From: Gammaproteobacteria bacterium RIFCSPHIGHO2_02_FULL_42_13
GTDB taxonomy: Bacteria; Pseudomonadota; Gammaproteobacteria; UBA12402
Length of the DNA: 5,633 nt
Assembly: GCA_001801405.1 (NCBI GenBank)
Contig: MGXQ01000048.1
Location: 1-5,633 of the forward strand
Reading direction: 5' to 3'
The notes below the pieces were generated by a model, which saw only the letters and a program-made list of their open reading frames with translations, ran no database searches and was not told the origin of the DNA. The translations under genes were made by a program, and so were the position numbers. This document shows positions 1-5,406 of the stretch, in pieces (the stretch's first letter is position 1; each line of letters starts with the position of its first letter).

Positions 1-1031
1 TCTTCAACTTCCTCGCGACCACCACTGAAGATGTGGAAATGGATTTCATGTATTTGACCCAGTTGTCTACACTAGCCGCTTCCACATCATACAAGGATTA
101 CGATGAAATCTGGTTTGAGGATTCTGCCGGTGTTGAAATCAGCGGCACCAGAATGTCTCCGACAAGCACTAAGCCGTATATTGATTTCACTGAAAATGCG
201 CTTGTGGTTAAAACCACTGACTCAAGCGGGAAGAACTTGTATCTGAAAGCCAAAGTTGCCGCTATCGGCAGCAGCTATAATGGCACATCCGGCCATTATC
301 TTGGCTACAAAGTGAATGCCTCTGGCGATATAGTGGCGAAAGGCGATTTGAGCGGCACTGGTTCTACCGAATATATTTCTCCCAGCAATGCTCCGACCGG
401 AAATACCCACTATGTCTACAAGACGTATCCGGTATTTGCAAAGGAATCAGTAAGCTCTAACAAGCTTACAAACGGCACCAAGGATCTGTTCAAATTTAAG
501 GTTACTGCGGTGAACGGAGATATTGCTCTCGCCGGTTTTACCTTTGATATTTCCACGACTACTGCCACACTGGCCGCAAGCTCACTATATTTGTACGACG
601 TGACTGAATCCACTGAAGTGCAAATTAATGACAATGGCAGCGGTCCGACCCAGAGCGGCGCTTACAACTTTACCGGCTCTGGCGCGGTGTGGAACACCAC
701 CAGCACGGACTGGAGTACAAATTATTCGTCCGGTGAAATCACGGTAGCTCTGGGAACACCGAGGACATTCATCTTAAGAGGCAATATTACCGGTTCAACC
801 ACGGGCGCCTCAATGAGTGTGAGTATGGCTGGCGATGCCGCGTTCTTGAACAATGGCGCGACATTGATGTTGGCTCAAGCCGGTGCTCACAAACAGTCAA
901 GCAATAATGACTTTATCTGGAGTGATAAGAACGCTTCCGGACACTCAAGCACTACTGCTGACTGGACAAACGGCTACTTGGTATCTGGCTTGTCTTCAAC
1001 AACCAGTACTGTGGAAACCGTTGCTTACTAA
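1..1031 (+). CDS. Secreted surface (S-layer-like) beta-rich protein, 5'-truncated C-terminal part
   Basis: This is the C-terminal ~342 residues of a larger secreted protein. The frame (codons from position 3) is open to the window edge, so the GTG at 33 is internal and the true start lies upstream. The product is rich in Thr, Ser, Gly and Asn, has no Cys, and shows alternating beta-strand patterns. Two parts can be told apart: a first beta domain (about 27-390), then a second beginning near 411 (YVYKTYPVFAKESV, then LTNGTKDLFKFKVTA and later FILRGNITG). The tail, from 912, reads FIWSDKNASGHS then DWTNGYLVSGL. From memory, this WSD...HS...DWTNGYLV ending is common at the C-terminus of large Patescibacteria surface proteins; I could not search. 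It has no membrane anchor or sortase LPxTG motif at its end. A strong terminator follows directly, so it closes its own transcript. It is a plausible acceptor for the glycan genes downstream. Confident as a real gene; function is structural by inference only. Confidence 0.85.
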   Translation, partial: FNFLATTTEDVEMDFMYLTQLSTLAASTSYKDYDEIWFEDSAGVEISGTRMSPTSTKPYIDFTENALVVKTTDSSGKNLYLKAKVAAIGSSYNGTSGHYLGYKVNASGDIVAKGDLSGTGSTEYISPSNAPTGNTHYVYKTYPVFAKESVSSNKLTNGTKDLFKFKVTAVNGDIALAGFTFDISTTTATLAASSLYLYDVTESTEVQINDNGSGPTQSGAYNFTGSGAVWNTTSTDWSTNYSSGEITVALGTPRTFILRGNITGSTTGASMSVSMAGDAAFLNNGATLMLAQAGAHKQSSNNDFIWSDKNASGHSSTTADWTNGYLVSGLSSTTSTVETVAY

Positions 1032-1054
1032 TCATTTTGATTTAGTAAAGCGAA

Positions 1055-1088
1055 AGCAAACACTCCGCCTTCTTGGCGGAGTTTTGCT
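1055..1088 (+). terminator. Rho-independent terminator after the surface-protein gene
   Basis: A perfect 8-bp stem, ACTCCGCC (1062-1069) with GGCGGAGT (1075-1082), closes a TTCTT loop. It is extended by AGCAAA (1055-1060) pairing with TTTGCT (1083-1088) across one bulged C at 1061. A TTTT run begins at 1082. It starts 24 nt after the TAA stop and ends before the next promoter, as expected for an end-of-gene terminator. The T-run is short. Confidence 0.85.
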
Positions 1089-1089
1089 A

Positions 1090-1118
1090 TTGTTAAAAAA
1101 TTATAATCGTGTTATATT
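1090..1118 (+). promoter_or_regulatory. Sigma70-like promoter for the TPR / ligase operon
   Basis: TTGTTA (1090-1095) and TATATT (1113-1118) are separated by exactly 17 nt, matching 4/6 and 5/6 of the sigma70 consensus. It sits directly after the terminator and would start RNA near 1125, giving a ~30-nt AT-rich leader before the ATG at 1155. A perfect TATAAT at 1102-1107 has no suitable -35 partner, because its -35 position falls in the terminator stem. Confidence 0.6.
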
Positions 1119-1154
1119 GTTATCATCACATTTTAAATTTTTACATTTTAATTT

Positions 1155-1835
1155 ATGTTGTCAAAGAAAAATATTTTATTTTTTAGCGCTTTGTTGTTGG
1201 TAGTTATAATTTTCGCGTGGTTGTTGTTGGCAAAAAAGAACGGCGGTGAAGATGTTGGTTTGAATAACTCGGAACAACTTTTTAACGTGGCCATTCCGGC
1301 TGATTTTGACGATAATAAAAAAGAGCGGCTGGCCGAGAAACTGGCGGAAGCTCGGGCATTGTATGAAAAAGATAAAAACTATAACTGGACGTGGGTGGTG
1401 TTGGGGAATGCGTATGAGTTTGTCAGGGATTATGACCGGGCCATACTCGCGTATGAGAAGTCGTTAGAATTAAACAAAAATACCATTACCGCGGTTTTGA
1501 GTCTGGCTGATATTTATGAAAGGCAAAAGAAAGATTATTCTTTGGCGGAAGAATACTACAAAAAGGCGATCGCGATAGATTATACCAAGCCGGATATTTA
1601 TATTACTCTGGCTAAATTGTATGAATTTCGGCTCAATCAGCCGGATAAATCCGAAGCAACGTATTTACAGGGATTGCAAAATTTAGAAAATAACCCCGAT
1701 CTTTTAGTCGGCCTGATTACGTTTTATCAGAGAACAAATAGCGCCGCCAAGGCTGGGGAGTACGCGAGAAAATTATTGGCTTTGTACCCCGATGACACGA
1801 GTTATAAGAAAGATTTTGGCGACTTAGCCAAATAA
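1155..1835 (+). CDS. Membrane-anchored TPR-repeat protein
   Basis: This is a 226-residue protein with a short Lys-containing N-terminus (MLSKK), one hydrophobic segment at about residues 7-26, and then a soluble domain. The domain contains about four TPR-like helix pairs: ~76-109 (WTWVVLGNAYEFVRDYDRAI), ~110-144 (AVLSLADIYERQKKDYSLAE), ~145-180 (DIYITLAKLYEFRLNQPDKS) and ~181-216 (PDLLVGLITFYQRTNSAAKA). A signal-anchor with the bulk outside the membrane is the likeliest topology. There is no lipobox Cys and no enzymatic motif. TPRs bind other proteins, so it is probably a scaffold or partner. It is the first gene of an operon, only 5 nt ahead of the ligase-like gene, whose own C-terminus is also TPR-like; a shared complex is plausible. 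No Shine-Dalgarno precedes the ATG. This start is chosen because it gives a complete N-terminal anchor. Exact function unknown. Confidence 0.88.
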   Translation: MLSKKNILFFSALLLVVIIFAWLLLAKKNGGEDVGLNNSEQLFNVAIPADFDDNKKERLAEKLAEARALYEKDKNYNWTWVVLGNAYEFVRDYDRAILAYEKSLELNKNTITAVLSLADIYERQKKDYSLAEEYYKKAIAIDYTKPDIYITLAKLYEFRLNQPDKSEATYLQGLQNLENNPDLLVGLITFYQRTNSAAKAGEYARKLLALYPDDTSYKKDFGDLAK

Positions 1836-1840
1836 TATTT

Positions 1841-3859
1841 ATGAGAAGATATTTGGAGCAATTTATAAAATTATCCGTGGCCGCGACTTTTTTCGTCCCC
1901 TTGGTATTGATATCTTCAAAATTCATCTTTCCTTTCATCGTGCCGAAGATTTTGATTTTCCGCAGCCTGACGCTTTTGATGCTGGGCGCGTATGTGGTTC
2001 TTTTGGTAAGCGATTACGCGAGGTATAGACCGAGAGTAACACTGATTAATATCGCCGTTGTCGCTTTCTTTTTCAGTTTTTTTGTTTCCACATTTGTTGG
2101 CGTTGATTGGTATAGGAGTTTTTGGGATAACCACGAGAGGATGTTGGGCCTGTTTACGATTTTTCATTATGTGGTTTATTATTTCATCGCCACATCGGTG
2201 ATCAAAGAAAAAAACGATTGGCGATGGTTATTGCGTCTTTTTTTGTTGGCTGGCGGCATAGCGATGTTCATTGGCTTGTTGCAAAAAATAAATCCGTTGT
2301 TGCTTTTGAATGACGGCAGCAGCCGCGTGTCAGCGACTTTAGGCAACCCGATTTATTACAGCGGTTACGGGTTGTTTTTGTTTTATATCGGCTTGATTCT
2401 TTTTTGGAAAGAGTCTGTGAAGGAATGGAAATATTTCGCGATTATTGGCGGAGCGCTCGGTTTTATGGGAGTATTTTTGGGCGGGACGCGCGGCACGCTT
2501 TTAGGTTTGATTGCGAGTGTTGGTATTTTAATGGTGAGTTATTTTTTCACGCTGAAAGAGCATAAAAAAATGAGACAGACGATTGGCGCGGTGATCGCGG
2601 CCGGCATAATAGTTTTTAGTTTGTTGTTCGCGTTCAGACAAACTAATTTTGTCCAGCGAATCCCAGCTGTTGGCAGATTGTTTAGTGTTTCTTTTGCTTC
2701 CAGTACCGGAGCGACCCGGATTATGGCTTGGAAAATAGCGGTCGCGGCGTGGGAAGAAAAGCCGGTATTCGGCTGGGGTCCGAATAATTTTTATTACGCT
2801 TTTAACAAGTATTATCAGCCGGAGTCTCTGGAACGCGGGTGGGGGGAGACCTGGTTTGACGCCGCTCACAGCGCGATTTTTAACGCTCTGGCGGTGCAGG
2901 GGATTGTCGGTTTGTTTTTATATGTTGGTTTGTTCGCTATCGCGATTGTTCAATTGTGGTTTGGTTATAAAAAGAAAGTTATTGACGCGCATTTGTTGGG
3001 CATCGGCGCCGCGTTTTTGGTCGGGCATTTTATTCATAATGCCGTAGTGTTTGAAAATCCGACTTCTTATCTTTATTTTTTCTTTTTTCTCGCTTTTGTC
3101 AACAGGCAAACCTTCGGTGTTGAGGAAAAAGAAAAAAAAGAAAAGACGGTTTCACCGGCTTTGACGATGGCAATGTTAGTTGTGGTGTTATTTTTAATTT
3201 ACTCAACCAATATCAATGTCGCTCGCGCGAATATGACCAGTCTGCGGGTTTTGGGAGCGATGCAGACCGGACAGCTGGTGGCGGAGACATATCAAAAAGC
3301 GGTGGAGATGTCTTCGCCGCACATTGATGATATTCGCAGTGATTTTGTGCGGAGTTTAATTATGATTATTCCGCAATATAACAAAGCCAGTTTTACTGAT
3401 AAGGCAAAAGAGTTGTATCAGCTGGGCTATGATGAATCAAAAAAGAATTTGGTTTTGCATCCGTTGGATATCCGCACACACTTGCAATTCGCGCAATTGA
3501 TTCAGCAAGGAGTAATGGAGTTGAAAGAACCGCCGCAATCTCTGCTTGAAGCCGAGACAGTTTTGAAGGATGCTCTTGTTAAGTCGCTGAAACGCCAGCA
3601 GATTATTTATCAATTGGCCATGCTTGAGTTGTTGATCGGCAAGCCGGATGAAGCCGTAATTTTGTTGCAATCTGCCATAGATGATGATGACAGGATAGGA
3701 GAGGGTTGGTGGCGGTTGGCGTTGGTTTACGCGCAAACCGGCGACAATGATAAAGCCAGAGAAATCATAAAGACAGCGCAAGATAAGGGTATTGTGTTTG
3801 ACGCCCAAGGGAATAGCGTTGTTTCTATGATTCTTCAGGCGGATGAGAAAAGTAAGTAG
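1841..3859 (+). CDS. O-antigen ligase / Wzy polymerase-like (WaaL/PglL superfamily) membrane protein with C-terminal TPR region
   Basis: This is a 672-residue protein with about 13 membrane segments (near residues 11-33, 37-57, 68-88, 104-123, 128-147, 172-189, 198-215, 218-236, 246-265, 347-372, 384-401, 407-421, 439-456). Between the ninth and tenth lies a large loop, ~266-346. Family landmarks are SFWDNHERMLGLF (94-105), SATLGNPIYYSGY (164-176), GGTRGTLLG (214-222), ATRIMAW (291-297), then KPVFGWGPNNF (307-317). H343-S344, nine residues, then G354-IV-G357 fits the H[NSQ]x9GxxG motif of WaaL ligases and PglL-type O-oligosaccharyltransferases. These enzymes use lipid-linked glycan and transfer it to an acceptor or polymerise it on the outer face. 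A charged cytoplasmic loop (425-435) precedes the last segment, after which TPR-like helices (~515-650) should lie outside. It is the second gene of an operon after a TPR protein. Ligase, protein O-glycosyltransferase and Wzy polymerase cannot be told apart from sequence. LPS ligase is least likely if this is a CPR cell without LPS. Confidence 0.88.
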   Translation: MRRYLEQFIKLSVAATFFVPLVLISSKFIFPFIVPKILIFRSLTLLMLGAYVVLLVSDYARYRPRVTLINIAVVAFFFSFFVSTFVGVDWYRSFWDNHERMLGLFTIFHYVVYYFIATSVIKEKNDWRWLLRLFLLAGGIAMFIGLLQKINPLLLLNDGSSRVSATLGNPIYYSGYGLFLFYIGLILFWKESVKEWKYFAIIGGALGFMGVFLGGTRGTLLGLIASVGILMVSYFFTLKEHKKMRQTIGAVIAAGIIVFSLLFAFRQTNFVQRIPAVGRLFSVSFASSTGATRIMAWKIAVAAWEEKPVFGWGPNNFYYAFNKYYQPESLERGWGETWFDAAHSAIFNALAVQGIVGLFLYVGLFAIAIVQLWFGYKKKVIDAHLLGIGAAFLVGHFIHNAVVFENPTSYLYFFFFLAFVNRQTFGVEEKEKKEKTVSPALTMAMLVVVLFLIYSTNINVARANMTSLRVLGAMQTGQLVAETYQKAVEMSSPHIDDIRSDFVRSLIMIIPQYNKASFTDKAKELYQLGYDESKKNLVLHPLDIRTHLQFAQLIQQGVMELKEPPQSLLEAETVLKDALVKSLKRQQIIYQLAMLELLIGKPDEAVILLQSAIDDDDRIGEGWWRLALVYAQTGDNDKAREIIKTAQDKGIVFDAQGNSVVSMILQADEKSK

Positions 3860-5027
3860 TTTTGGTCAGGTTAATCATTTTTTCTAAAGTCAGCAGTTTT
3901 ACTATTTCAGAAGCGCGCACAGCGCGTTTTTTTGTTTCTTCGCGATTGTTTATCGCCCAGAGGATCGCGTCTGCCAGTTGTTGAGAATTTTCCGACTCAA
4001 CCAACAGTCCACTTTCCCCATCATTTATTAAAGATGGCACGCCGCCGATATTTGTGGCGATTATTGGAGTTCCGCGCGCCATTGCTTCCAGGAGTGTGTA
4101 TGGAAGGCCTTCTTTGCGCGACGGCAGGATGAACAGATCAAATGCCGGCAGATATTGCGCGGCGTCATCAAGCGCGCCGATTAAAAATACGGTATTTTCA
4201 AGTTTGTATTTTTTGATCAAATTTTCTAATCTACCTCTTTCTTTCCCCTCGCCAATAACAACAAATTTCACGTCGTCATTCCGAGAAAATCCGCCCGCAG
4301 GCGGATGAGCCGAAGGATCCCTTTTTAATAAGTTGACTGCCTCAATTAAGATATCCAACCCTTTTGTCAGATAAAGATTAGCGATTGTCCCTACCATAAT
4401 GTCATCCCCGCGAAGGCGGGGATCCAGGAATCGTCGCGCCTCTTCTTTAATTAAAAATTTTGGCACTTCAATTCCCAGCGGAATTTCAACAAGTTTTTTC
4501 TCTGGTATTCCTATCTGTTTGCCGGTAAGTAAATCTTGCGGCGACAAAACAATAATTTTATCTTTCCATCGCGCTGTGAGTTTTTCCAAAAAGCGATAGA
4601 AAATTTTTCCAATCTTACGCGTGGGTTCATTAAAGACCCAACCATGAACTGTGTAAATAATTAAAGACGAATAATTGATAATTAACAATTTTGCGAGCGA
4701 GCCGAGAAGGCCGGCTTTGGAGCTGTTGAGGTGGATAATATCTGGTTTGATTTTTTTGTATAGTTTGGCTAGTTCAAATACAGCCTTAGTATCATGAAAG
4801 GGCGAAATCGATCTGATAAGGTATTTTAGTGGCACAATCGAAATGTTATTTGTTTCACGTTTCATGTCCCATGATTGTAGTTTATTTTGCAAATCTAACC
4901 GTCCAGCCGGCTCTCCGACAGCTATAGTAATATCAAAATTTTGGCCTAAATTCGTAGCCAAATCAAAAACATATCTCTGCGCTCCACCCCACTCGCCTTG
5001 AGTAATTACATATAATATTTTACGCAT
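3825..5027 (-). CDS. GT4-family (GT-B fold) glycosyltransferase with two in-frame repeat-encoded inserts
   Basis: This is a 400-residue retaining glycosyltransferase of family GT4, expected to move a sugar from a nucleotide-sugar donor onto a lipid-linked or other cytoplasmic acceptor. The N-terminal Rossmann domain starts MRKILYVITQ then GGAQ (14-17), with HLNSSKAG (99-106) and YTVHGW (125-130). The C-terminal domain has TIANLYLTKG (214-223, donor-phosphate region), VVIGEG, the E-x7-E pair E306/E314 in the KEGLPYTLLEAMARG stretch, and GGVPSLINDGESGLLV (328-343). Residues ~201-209 (LDPRLRGDD) and ~237-252 (DPSAHPPAGGFSRNDD) are encoded by palindromic repeats and look like loop insertions; without them the length is ~375. 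The frame is open up to an ATG at 5108, but that codon lies inside a repeat and would add 27 unrelated residues, so the ATG at 5027 is chosen. No Shine-Dalgarno is present. The 3' end overlaps the convergent ligase gene by 35 bp. Donor and acceptor cannot be read from sequence. Confidence 0.9.
   Translation of the reverse strand: MRKILYVITQGEWGGAQRYVFDLATNLGQNFDITIAVGEPAGRLDLQNKLQSWDMKRETNNISIVPLKYLIRSISPFHDTKAVFELAKLYKKIKPDIIHLNSSKAGLLGSLAKLLIINYSSLIIYTVHGWVFNEPTRKIGKIFYRFLEKLTARWKDKIIVLSPQDLLTGKQIGIPEKKLVEIPLGIEVPKFLIKEEARRFLDPRLRGDDIMVGTIANLYLTKGLDILIEAVNLLKRDPSAHPPAGGFSRNDDVKFVVIGEGKERGRLENLIKKYKLENTVFLIGALDDAAQYLPAFDLFILPSRKEGLPYTLLEAMARGTPIIATNIGGVPSLINDGESGLLVESENSQQLADAILWAINNREETKKRAVRASEIVKLLTLEKMINLTKTTYFSHPPEES
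3911..3933 (+). terminator. Candidate terminator for the TPR/ligase operon, inside the antisense GT4 gene
   Basis: AAGCGCGC (3911-3918) can pair with GCGCGTTT (3922-3929), with one G-U pair and an ACA loop, and a run of seven T's spans 3927-3933. It begins 52 nt after the ligase stop. The same bases encode KKRAVRASEI near the C-terminus of the GT4 protein on the other strand, so the hairpin may be incidental to coding. No other terminator is visible between the convergent genes. Confidence 0.45.
4274..4320 (+). repeat. REP-like palindromic unit (GTCATTCCGAG type) inside the GT4 gene
   Basis: The unit runs from CGTCATTCCGAG (4274-4285) through a perfect 7-bp hairpin, ATCCGCC (4289-4295) with GGCGGAT (4300-4306) and a CGCA loop, to GCCGAAGGATCC (4309-4320). 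From memory it matches a class of dispersed repeats beginning GTCATTCCGAG and ending GAAGGA(A)TC that occurs across many bacteria. On the minus strand it is translated in frame as DPSAHPPAGGFSRNDD, between the LLKR helix end and the VKFVVIGEG strand. Exact boundaries are uncertain by a few bases. Confidence 0.75.
4401..4428 (+). repeat. REP-like palindromic unit (GTCATCCCCGC type) inside the GT4 gene
   Basis: GTCATCCCCGC begins the unit. ATCCCCGC (4404-4411) pairs perfectly with GCGGGGAT (4416-4423) around a GAAG loop, and it ends in CCAGG. From memory this is a very widespread bacterial dispersed repeat whose translation, LDPRLRGDD, recurs in unrelated proteins. Here it is read in frame on the minus strand as residues 201-209 of the glycosyltransferase, just before the first strand of the C-terminal domain (IMVGTIANLY). 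Confidence 0.78.
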
Positions 5028-5079
5028 ATTTTTATTCAGCAATATGTAAGAATCGCCAGCGTTATTTACACTTTCGTAA

Positions 5080-5175
5080 GTCATTGCGAGCCTTCGCAGG
5101 CGAAGCAATCCACACCGTTATCGCGTTCTAATGCGATTGCTGGATTGCTTCGTCGCGCGAGCTCCTCGCAATGAC
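5080..5175. repeat. REPIN-like inverted pair of GTCATTGCGAG units
   Basis: Two related units of 33-35 bp face each other. The left one is GTCATTGCGAG (5080-5090) ... CGAAGCAATCCA (5101-5112). The right one is TGGATTGCTTCG (5141-5152) ... CTCGCAATGAC (5165-5175). Both the 11-bp outer arms and the 12-bp inner arms are perfect reverse complements; only the middles differ (10 against 12 bp). The 28-nt spacer (5113-5140) has its own small stem, ATCGC/GCGAT. The whole 96 bp can form a long hairpin. This is the arrangement of REP doublets (REPINs), which in other bacteria are moved by RAYT transposases. No transposase is in this window. It lies in the likely 5' leader of the GT4 gene. Confidence 0.85.
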
Positions 5176-5240
5176 AGATTAGCCGTTTAACAGTTGTGAA
5201 ACTGTATACAACGCTATTAAATCTTACAAGTAATATGTCC

Positions 5241-5269
5241 AGTATAGTAATAAAAACGCATTTTGGCAA
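5241..5269 (-). promoter_or_regulatory. Sigma70-like promoter for the GT4 gene
   Basis: Read on the minus strand, TTGCCA (5269-5264) and TATACT (5246-5241) are separated by exactly 17 nt, each matching 5/6 of the consensus. RNA would start near 5234, giving a leader of about 205 nt before the ATG at 5027 that includes the whole REPIN-like hairpin. No equally good promoter is visible closer to the start. Confidence 0.62.
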
Positions 5270-5290
5270 ATAGGGGAAAGAGAAAAAAAG

Positions 5291-5299
5291 TTATCCACA
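5291..5299 (+). promoter_or_regulatory. Perfect DnaA-box 9-mer
   Basis: TTATCCACA equals the consensus high-affinity DnaA box. It lies between the divergent promoters, about 10 nt upstream of the plus-strand -35 region and about 20 nt upstream of the minus-strand -35. I see no second consensus box and no origin-type cluster, so it could be a single regulatory site or chance. Confidence 0.4.
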
Positions 5300-5309
5300 C
5301 CCTCTCACT

Positions 5310-5339
5310 TTGGATTGCTTGCGCGATTTATGCTATACT
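5310..5339 (+). promoter_or_regulatory. Extended -10 promoter for the second surface-protein gene
   Basis: TATACT (5334-5339) is preceded by TGC, giving the extended -10 motif TGCTATACT. The best -35 is weak: TTGGAT (5310-5315) at 18 nt. An extended -10 tolerates a weak -35. RNA would start near 5346, leaving a ~60-nt, very AT-rich leader before the ATG at 5407. Confidence 0.6.
5311..5326 (+). repeat. Possible remnant of a REP-like unit overlapping the promoter
   Basis: TGGATTGCTT (5311-5320) followed by GCGCGA (5321-5326) repeats the right arm of the REPIN-like element (5141-5150 and 5155-5160) with four bases, CGTC, missing between the two blocks. All 16 bases match. It could be a decayed unit, or chance similarity. 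Confidence 0.4.
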
Positions 5340-5406
5340 ATTAACAGAATTTATTTTTAACTAAGACGAAAATTTTTTAATTTATTAATTAAGCTTCATT
5401 TTTAAT

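Larger units (their letters stand above)
5028..5406. other. Intergenic region between the GT4 gene and the second surface-protein gene
   Basis: This 379-bp divergent spacer holds no gene I can support. Going left to right it contains the AT-rich stretch before the GT4 ATG, the REPIN-like palindrome, a small 6-bp inverted repeat (ACAGTT-GTGA-AACTGT, 5190-5205), a minus-strand promoter, a DnaA-box match, a plus-strand extended -10 promoter and an AT-rich leader. Short open frames crossing it (for example 5269 to 5081, minus) translate the repeat and are not credible genes. Confidence 0.7.

Noticed and set aside
33..35. GTG at 33 as the start of the first gene
   Set aside because: The same frame is open back to position 3 and reads sensible residues (FNFLATTTED), so the codon is internal to a truncated gene.
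883..1203. 106-residue plus-strand open frame
   Set aside because: It runs out of frame through the end of the surface protein, the terminator, the promoter and the start of the TPR gene.
2528..2869. 113-residue minus-strand open frame, and similar ones at 3437-3808 and 416-634
   Set aside because: They are antisense shadows of well-supported genes and show no domain or start signal.
5028..5108. 27-residue N-terminal extension of the GT4 protein from the ATG at 5108
   Set aside because: That ATG and the first residues (LRLRRLAM) are encoded by the REPIN-like repeat; the family's N-terminal strand begins at the ATG at 5027.
5190..5205. Inverted repeat ACAGTT-GTGA-AACTGT as an operator
   Set aside because: The 6-bp arms are short and AT-leaning, there is a single copy, no regulator gene is nearby, and it does not overlap the promoter.
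5081..5269. 62-residue minus-strand open frame
   Set aside because: It translates the palindromic repeat (CHCEELARRSNPAIA) and starts within the GT4 promoter; such peptides are typical spurious products of these repeats.
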